Assembly: GCF_932294415.1 (NCBI RefSeq)
Contig: NC_065536.1
Span: 54,036,354 to 54,100,353 of the forward strand
Direction: 5' to 3'
Length of the DNA: 64,000 nt
DNA from: Quercus robur
Lineage: Eukaryota; Streptophyta; Magnoliopsida; Fagales; Fagaceae
Part shown: positions 57,574 to 64,000 of the stretch, piece after piece
Layout: each line of letters starts with the position of its first letter
Numbering within the stretch: position 1 is the first letter of the stretch
Position numbers and translations under genes: made by a program
Notes under the pieces: model-generated
Database searches by the model: none
Told to the model about the DNA's origin: nothing
What the model saw: only the letters and a program-made list of their open reading frames with translations

Positions 57574-60133
57574 CTATGCAGGGCGATTGAGACGAACTAA
57601 ATTACGCCTATTCCATAGCATCCACACCATGATGATGAAGTACTCAGCCCTGTGCTCATCAACAACCTGCAGGAACCTTGAAATAAAGTTAGTGAAGTCC
57701 CCAAGAGGGGGATGAGCTAGGTCTCGAACCCAATTGAGGTTCCTCCATACACCTTCAAACTCCACACAGCCCCACACCACATGCAAGATATCTTCAGGTT
57801 GGGCTTTACGTTGGCTGCATAAGTCAGAGGGAACTATACGTCATCGGAACAGATTATCCATGGTTGGCAAAGAGTTGTTGCAGGCCTGCCATGCGAAATG
57901 CTTCACCTTGTGAGGGACACGTAGCATCCAAATTCCTCTCCAAAAGGATCTCTGGGGGATTGGATTAGAGCTACTTGGGTTGGTGGCTGAAGCATTGGAA
58001 GCCAACGACCTTTAAGCACTTCGGGAAGAGAAATTCCCCAAAGGAGTTTTAGACCACACCAACCGGTCAGTGGGCACTCTCAAGCTCAATGGAATGCTTA
58101 TAATTGCATCCGCCTCTTGAGGCAAAAACAATTGTTTGATATCCTCCTTTTTCCATGTTCCTAAGTTATGGTCAATAAGTGAGCTAACCTTTGCTTCAGG
58201 TGGAATAGAAGGCAGAGGGGAGCTAACCTTTCTATAGCAAGGATCCGGTAGCCACTTGTCTTCTTTGATACTCACATTGGCTCCATCGCCAATGTGCCAA
58301 ATCAGCCCTTGTTTCACCACCTCCCTTGTACCCAGAATACTTTTCCATGCATAGGAACCACCCTTCACTTCTTTGGCTTCAAGAATAGAATAATCTGGAA
58401 ATCTAGCTTTGAAAACCTTATAGCAGAGAGAATCTTGATTGTTCAACAAGCACCAAACTTGCTTGGCTAAGAGAGCCTCATTAAATTTTTCAATCTCCTT
58501 GAAACCCATGCCCCCTACTTCTTTTGCCTCACAAAGCTTTTCCCACTTCACCCAATGGACCTTTCTCGAATCCCCACTATAACTCCACCAAAACTTTTGT
58601 ATCATAGCCTCAATATCCTTGATCAAACCTTTAGGAAGTTTGAAGCAACTCATAGAATAGGTGGGAATAGCTTGAATCACTGAATTAATAAGGACTTCCC
58701 TATCAACTTGTGATAAAAGCTTCTCCTTCCAACCCTGTAATTTTTTCCACACTCGCTCCTTGATATAGATGAAACTTTGTTTTTTTGCCCTACCTACAAA
58801 AGCGAACATGCCCAAATATTTCTCATATTGCCTAATTGTAGGTACAACCAAGACCTGTTGGATACGGGTTTGAAGCTCAACCTCAGTGTTGGAGCTAAAG
58901 AAGATGCAAGTCTTATCCCTGTTAATTTTTTGGCCAGAACCTTTCTCGTAGATTGATAGCACATCTAGGGATTATCTAGCACTCTGCTTCTATAGCCCGA
59001 CAGAACAATACATTGTCATCAGCAAAGAACAGGTGGGAGACCCGAGGCCCATTTCTACAAATTGATACTCCCCTAAGGTGACCTTCAGATTCAGCTTTGT
59101 GCAATAACCCTTGAAGCCCCATGGCACATATAAGGAACAGATATGGCGAGAGAGGGTCTCCCTAACGTAAGACCGATGTAACACAAGACATGATCATTTT
59201 CACAAATCTCTCCAAGAAACCCAGATGTAACATTGCTTTTTCCAAAAAAGATCATTCTACTATGTCATAAGCTTTGCTCATGTCAAGTTTCAGAGCTATA
59301 AACCCCAGTTTGCCTTGAGTTTTCCATTTAAGGTAATGCAATGTTTCAAAGGCCACCAATATGTTGTCAGTAATAAGGCGACCCAACAAAAAGGCACTCT
59401 GTGTGTTGAAAACCACAAAAGGTAACATCATCTTTAACTCGTTAACCAACACTTTAGCAATAAGTTTGTAAATCACATTGCAAAGGCTGATAGGCCTACA
59501 ATCAGAGACCTTTTTTAGTTCTAGAATTTTTGGGATAAGTGCAATGAAGGTGGTGTTAATGGATTCGGGGACAACACCTATATTTAAAGCTCATAGAATA
59601 GCCATAATAACATCATTACCAACAATATGCCAAAAGGATTTATAAAAAATGGGAGACATACCATCCAGATCAGGTGCTGTGAGGGGAGCCATTTGGTGAA
59701 GCGCTCTTTGAACTTCCTCTGCCAAAAAGGGTCAATTTAATTCAGAATTCTTATCCTTAGTCACTGTGGGAAGCATACCCTGAAGAACCTCATCAAAACC
59801 CGATGGGTTTGAAGTAGTGAAGATATTGGCAAAATACTCCACAACCATTTCCCCCATTCTTCCTTCCTCTTCAATCCAGTCCCCAACCTCATCCTCAAAA
59901 CCCAAAATGTAACTGTGTTTATTCCTCTGATTTGCTCGGCAATTGAAGTACCTAGTATTTTGGTCACCCTCCTTTAACCATTCAACATGAGATCGTTGTT
60001 TCCATATAGTTTCTTCCTTGGACATAAGAGCTTGAATATTTGCCCGAAGCTGATGAACGTGAGCTGGATCTGACCTATAAAAACCCCTCTCTTTGGCCCC
60101 TTTTAATTCTTTTAATTTCTTTGCAAGGGACAA
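57574..60133 (-). pseudogene. LINE reverse transcriptase and zf-RVT region
   Basis: In order on the minus strand: linker 60133-59732 (EETIWKQRSHVEWLKEGDQN), RT fingers and palm 59476-59252 (QSAFLLGRLITDNILVAFET, LGFIALKLDMSKAYD), catalytic FADDN in a shifted frame near 59030, then 58962-58012 (QKINRDKTCIFFSSNT, KYLGMFAFVGRAKKQSF, VDREVLINSVIQAIPTYSMS) and the zf-RVT-like tail to 57574 (HVVWGCVEF). Several stops and frame changes separate the parts. Confidence 0.85.
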
Positions 60134-60154
60134 CCAGACATGACCGAAGGTATC

Positions 60155-61016
60155 TCAGTTCCAAATTATGAGATTATCTTGATAGTTAATTATTTGTTTG
60201 GTGACCATGCAAACCGGAGATGGATCACTCACCTCTTGCCACAAAGTTTTGACCACTTCTTCACATGAATTATCCTTGAGCCACATAGCCTCAAAATGAA
60301 AAGGCCTTCCCTTGCAATAAAACCTTTTTTGCTCGGAATTAAAGATAAGCAAAATAGGTTTATGGTTGGAATGGAAGGCATCCAAATGATGAATACGACA
60401 TGTGGTGAATCGAAGCATCCACTCCACCGTAGCTAACCCTCAGTCTAGCCTAACCCACACATTTTGATCACCTGGTCTCCTGTTGCACCAAGTGAATGGA
60501 AAGCCATTAAAGCCGAGATCTTTAAACCCACAAAAATCTATTACATCTGCCTCTCTGGCCGATCCATCCATCCTTGTTTCTCCTCCGCTCTAATGGTTTC
60601 ATTAAAATCCCCCAAACAAACCCAAGGGATGGAAAACTGGGAGCTAAGGTCCCTAAGTAATGACCAGGAATTTTCCCGGTTGGCAGTATCAGGGTCTCCA
60701 TAGAAACCTGTGAAACTCCAGGCATCATTCATTCCATGATCAATTACTGTATCAATATATCTCTCTGAAAAATTCATCACAGTAACTTGAATACCTTATT
60801 TCCACAACAAGGCTAAACCACCCCCCTAGAGATCCGGGGAACAACAAAAGAATTAGAATACTGCAATCTCTGACAAATTCTTTCAATGACCTCTTTATCA
60901 ACCTTTGTCTCCATCAAGAAAATCATTTTGGGATCTTTTTTGTTGACTAAATCAACAAGTTCGCCTTCTGTCTGTGGGTTCCCAAGCCCATGACAGTTCC
61001 AACTCAGGCAACTCAT
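60155..61016 (-). pseudogene. LINE endonuclease
   Basis: MSCLSWNCHGLGNPQTEGEL is the typical start of the AP-like endonuclease, with IFLMETKVDKE (catalytic Glu) following. After frame changes come FTGFYGDPDTANRENSWSLL, IPWVCLGDFNETI (catalytic Asp and Asn) and FHSNHKPILL (the SDH-type end, here SNH). It nicks target DNA to prime reverse transcription. Confidence 0.85.
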
Positions 61017-61978
61017 TGTAACAGGTGGTGCTGGCGACCAGCATCCACCTGAGCATTTTCATTGTAAAATCCTCCAACTACACTTACTCTCTTTTTCTTT
61101 TGAACAAGTTGCTTCGAGAGCTCCAACTCCGATCTCCTACTACCTTGCACTTCCATATTAGTACTAACATTATTTTCATCAACCTCTTGCTCCAATTTTG
61201 ACCATTTTTTCTTTGGGCCATTTCGAGGTTGTTTAGTAGCCTGGTTAGTTATATCTGATAATGGTAGAGTTTTTGTATTGGAAGGTAAAGGACTAGGCAA
61301 CCCCACGTTGTTTATTGCATTATCAACACTACACTCTACGTTCTGCATGGGCATGCTAGCATGGGCATGACCTCCCAAGTCTGCCAAACCATTAATTAGT
61401 TCCACCGAGTACGCAAGAGGTTCATTGATAAATGCATTGCTTGTATTAACATTGTTAGATAAAAGCTCACCTTTTGGTTCAAACTCCATAATAGTCACAT
61501 CAGACTCCAATGTATTGAGAATATTAGATAAAAGCTCACCTTCTGGCCCAAGCTGAACCCCTTGAGTAGTCACTTTCTCTGGCTATCCATTCTTACCAAA
61601 AGCCAAACTTTTTGTTGCGTGTTCAGAGCTGGTCTCATCCCCCAACATACGGTCCTTCTCATTACCCGGATTTAAGCATTCACTCCTATCAAATAGCTTT
61701 AATCCCTTGTCAATTTCCTTAATGCGCTCCTCAAACCCATCCCCCAAATCTCAGCTTTTTCCTACTGTCTCCAACGTAAACGTAGCCTCGATACCAGCCC
61801 CTACGTCACTGTCACACTGCTCTTCCTGAACAACCACTCTTTCCTCGTTCCGAGTTTGTACCACCACCGACGCCTGTTGTGATCCCAGAACCACCACCGG
61901 CCTTGGAATTGGCTCTTCTCTACTCATCCGTTGCTTTTCCTTTTTCCTCGCCTTATAAAAACCAGGCACTTTGATCAC
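61013..61978 (-). pseudogene. LINE ORF1 C-terminal part
   Basis: Two frames, 61978-61751 and 61573-61013, form a low-conservation, Ser/Glu-rich tail: PRPVVVLGSQQASVVVQTRN; KQPRNGPKKKWSKLEQEVDE; ELSKQLVQKKKRVSVVGGFY. The last is a basic segment common before the ORF1 stop. A stretch at 61574-61750 is out of frame. Confidence 0.65.
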
Positions 61979-62047
61979 CGGACTTCTTCCCTTAACAAAT
62001 GGAGAAGCACAGATCCAGAACCCATACGCTTGCTCTTATTTCTTCAA

Positions 62048-62617
62048 CTAACCTTCACTATCTATCCATAACTCACAATCTTTATCCACATGGCTCAAGC
62101 TCCCACACCAATAACAAAGGTTGGGTAATCTTTCATACTTGAAAGAAACCCAACCTTGCTCCCCCTGAGGAGAAGAGAAGCGCCTCCCTCTGCAGAGAGG
62201 TTTATTGATGTCTATAATGACTCTCACTCTCATAAAACTTCCACCATCCATTTCATTAATGTCTTCTTCCCTGCACACCGAACCTGTAACCTCACATAAC
62301 TCTTCAGCAACCTTGTGGTTCAGAAATCTCACCGGGATATCGTGTACTTGAATCCACACCGGTATCGTGTCGAACTTTAAAGTCCTAATGGGAACTTCCC
62401 TGTCATACCACTGCAGCACCACAAGATATTTGTCGAAACTCCAAGGCTCGTTGCTAAGGATTTTGTCCACTTCCTCTCTATTATCGAACACAAACAGCAG
62501 AATGTGGTCCCCTGCTCTTCTCACCGCAAAACCCTTCTTTGATTGCCACAGAGGATTGAATGTTTTGATGACTGCCTCAACACTTAATGCCCTTTTTGTT
62601 AGGAATTTTGCAGCCAT
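62048..62617 (-). pseudogene. LINE ORF1 N-terminal part (DUF4283 and zinc knuckle)
   Basis: MAAKFLTKRALSVEAVIKTF, LLFVFDNREEVDKILSNEPW, FDKYLVVLQWYD and FDTIPVWIQVHDIPVRFLNH are the DUF4283 pattern; YERLPNLCYWCGSLSHVDKD followed by CELW is the zf-CCHC_4 knuckle. ORF1 proteins of this type coat LINE RNA. The frame is open over 189 codons, then stops in SEG*. Confidence 0.88.
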
Positions 62618-63564
62618 AATAAATTCATTAGATGACTTATCCTCAGATAGTTCTAGGTTTACATCCTCTCTTTCATTTAATGAGAGGTTTTGTCAATGTT
62701 CAGCCAGGTTGTCCATCTCTATTTTCTCACTAACACTCGTGTATCCCTAGTAGACTACAGCGAAGAAGAGAAGAAAAGACTCAAGAGACCTACAGGTGAC
62801 AATAGTTACCTGAGGTACAACGAAATCCTCACTCAAGGAACGGCTATTCTACTGTGTAAAGTAAGCTTCTCTGGAACCCCAGGGAGAGCTAACCTAACCA
62901 AGAGAAACTAACCTGAAAAATTGAGGTTCGTAGCTAGTTCTAATTGTACAAGAAAAACTCTTTGTTGATATTCAGCGGAAAACTTTGGGTTACCATATCT
63001 TAGTGCTTTTCCAAACTCTATGGGTTCAAACTTTAGCCACAGAGCCAATTTTGCAAATGTTGCATCATCAATTGGACCTCTGGATATACCAATTACATTG
63101 GGTGGAAATAGTCCCATTTCATTAGACATGCAGGTTGCCCAATTCTCAGATTTTCATAAAAGATCCCAAATATTGAGAAAACAAGGTGACTCCCATGTTT
63201 CTTTTCTTTTTTGATACAATATAAAAATTCTACTCTAATTTAATCTAAGTGTATATATGAGTGAAGCTCTCTTCTAAATACTTGATCCCTGGCCTTTGTT
63301 CCCTACACCCCACAAACATTTATACTTATAAAGTAATTGCCACACCAAAAGTGTGCGGTGGTTATGTTTCTTTTCTTGGATGTATCATTTTTGTGCAAAA
63401 ACTTTGATTATCATATTGGTGTTGAAAATGAAATGTGAATGTTGTTTCAATAAAATTCTGGCACAAAAGGGAGGGGTCTTTGAGAAATGGTTACCCAAGG
63501 AGGATTATTTTTCTCAAGCTCTGTACACATTTGACATTGGCCAAAATGATCTTACTGCTAGTTA

Positions 63565-63567
<3 letters not shown>

Positions 63568-63611
<44 letters not shown>
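63568..63611. repeat. Poly-A expansion inside GDSL copy 2 exon 3
   Basis: Copy 1 has eight A after GGTTAC (near 8240); copy 2 has about 44, then CC and three AAAAC units before AACTTGACC. Confidence 0.85.
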
Positions 63612-63614
<3 letters not shown>

Positions 63615-64000
63615 AAAACAAAACAAAACAAACTTGACCACTGAACAAATTAAGGCATATGTTCCTGATGTAATGGGCCAATTCTCAGATATCATTAAGG
63701 TATTACAAATTCACAACAATCACTTCAAAATTTTTTTTTTTTTTTAATATTCTTCAAGTGTGAGAATGACTTGCAAGTTACATGCAGAAAATATATGGTG
63801 AACGTGGAAGAATATTTTGGGTACACAACGCCGGCTCATTGGGCTGCCTTCCATATTTTTTGGACCGATTTCTTATTACAGCGGGCCAAATGGATAAATA
63901 TGGCTGCGCCAGCCCATTCAATGAGGCGGCCCAATATTTGAATCTCAAATTAAAAGAAGCCGTAGCCCAACTCAGGAAGGATCTGAATCACCTATGTTGA

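Larger units (their letters stand above)
56927..62932 (-). mobile_element. LINE (plant L1 with RNase H), near full length
   Basis: About 6.0 kb, minus strand, from 62932 to the poly-A seen as a T-tract at 56926-56938. The duplicate gctagttct borders both sides (56918-56926 and 62933-62941). GDSL copy 1 has the uninterrupted site (GCATGCTAGTTCTAATTG near 7607-7624). The order is ORF1 (nucleic-acid binding), then endonuclease, RT and RNase H in ORF2. All parts have stops or shifts. Confidence 0.92.
55544..64000 (+). pseudogene. GDSL esterase/lipase pseudogene, copy 2
   Basis: A duplicate of copy 1 from about 55125 onward. Exons: 55544-55785, 62976-63185, about 63476-63700 and 63788-64000. Exon 1 has a 4-bp deletion after ISTK that shifts the frame. 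Block I reads FNFCASNADTGG once that shift is ignored: catalytic Ser present, Gly-Asp lost. Exon 2 is open (AENFGLPYLSAF... to LRKQG). The acceptor of exon 3 (CACAG in copy 1) has become CACAAAAG, and the exon holds an A-tract of about 44 at 63568-63611. Exon 4 is in frame (GRIFWVHNAGSLGCLPYFL), lacks the copy 1 insertion and ends in a TGA at the last bases of the window. Intron 1 contains the LINE. Non-functional. Confidence 0.85.

Overview
This window is intergenic plant chromatin: AT-rich, intron-containing, and dominated by transposable elements. Lineage-specific plant families fix the kingdom: a CYP71-clade P450, At5g14450-like GDSL esterases, a SIRE/Maximus-type Copia gag, a Tat-type Gypsy and an RNase H-bearing plant L1 LINE. 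A eudicot tree (Fagaceae-like) is my impression only and cannot be proven from the sequence. I see no tRNA, rRNA, organellar insert or CRISPR array.

Layout. 1-5706: three head-to-tail, partly truncated Helitron-like copies on the minus strand, carrying an ABCB transporter exon and an F-box fragment. 5707-8590: GDSL pseudogene copy 1. 8730-11074: a degraded unknown transposon-like region. 11075-19314: a complete-ended Copia element (TSD ccaaa) with gag and an env-position ORF but no pol. 19315-29950: gene-free repeats, including another Helitron-like piece (ending at 22674), duplicated blocks and two tandem arrays. 29975-31601: the only gene that looks fully intact, a two-exon CYP71 P450. 31729-34974: MITEs and a non-autonomous hAT element. 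35323-48468: GDSL copy 3, whose first exon is split by a 10.6 kb Tat-type Gypsy element (35377-45970, TSD ttggg). 49035-49260: a relic of a further GDSL 3' end. 49663-53511: a Helitron with both termini visible, carrying a BAH1/NLA-like RING exon. 53554-54651: a second hAT-type element. 54856-55075: a truncated LINE tail. 55544-64000: GDSL copy 2, with a roughly 6 kb LINE in intron 1 and a poly-A expansion in exon 3.

How it fits together. Copies 1 and 2 of the GDSL gene are duplicates that share intron 1, including a MITE. The LINE is absent from copy 1, so copy 1 records the empty site. All three GDSL copies keep the nucleophilic Ser of Block I but have lost the preceding Asp. Three Helitron-type elements carry host exon pieces in the sense orientation of the element, which is classic exon capture. 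I found no convincing new molecular system. The most informative structures are the captured exons, the pol-less Copia with an env-position ORF, and the Tat element with a spliced antisense ORF and satellite-like 3' repeats.
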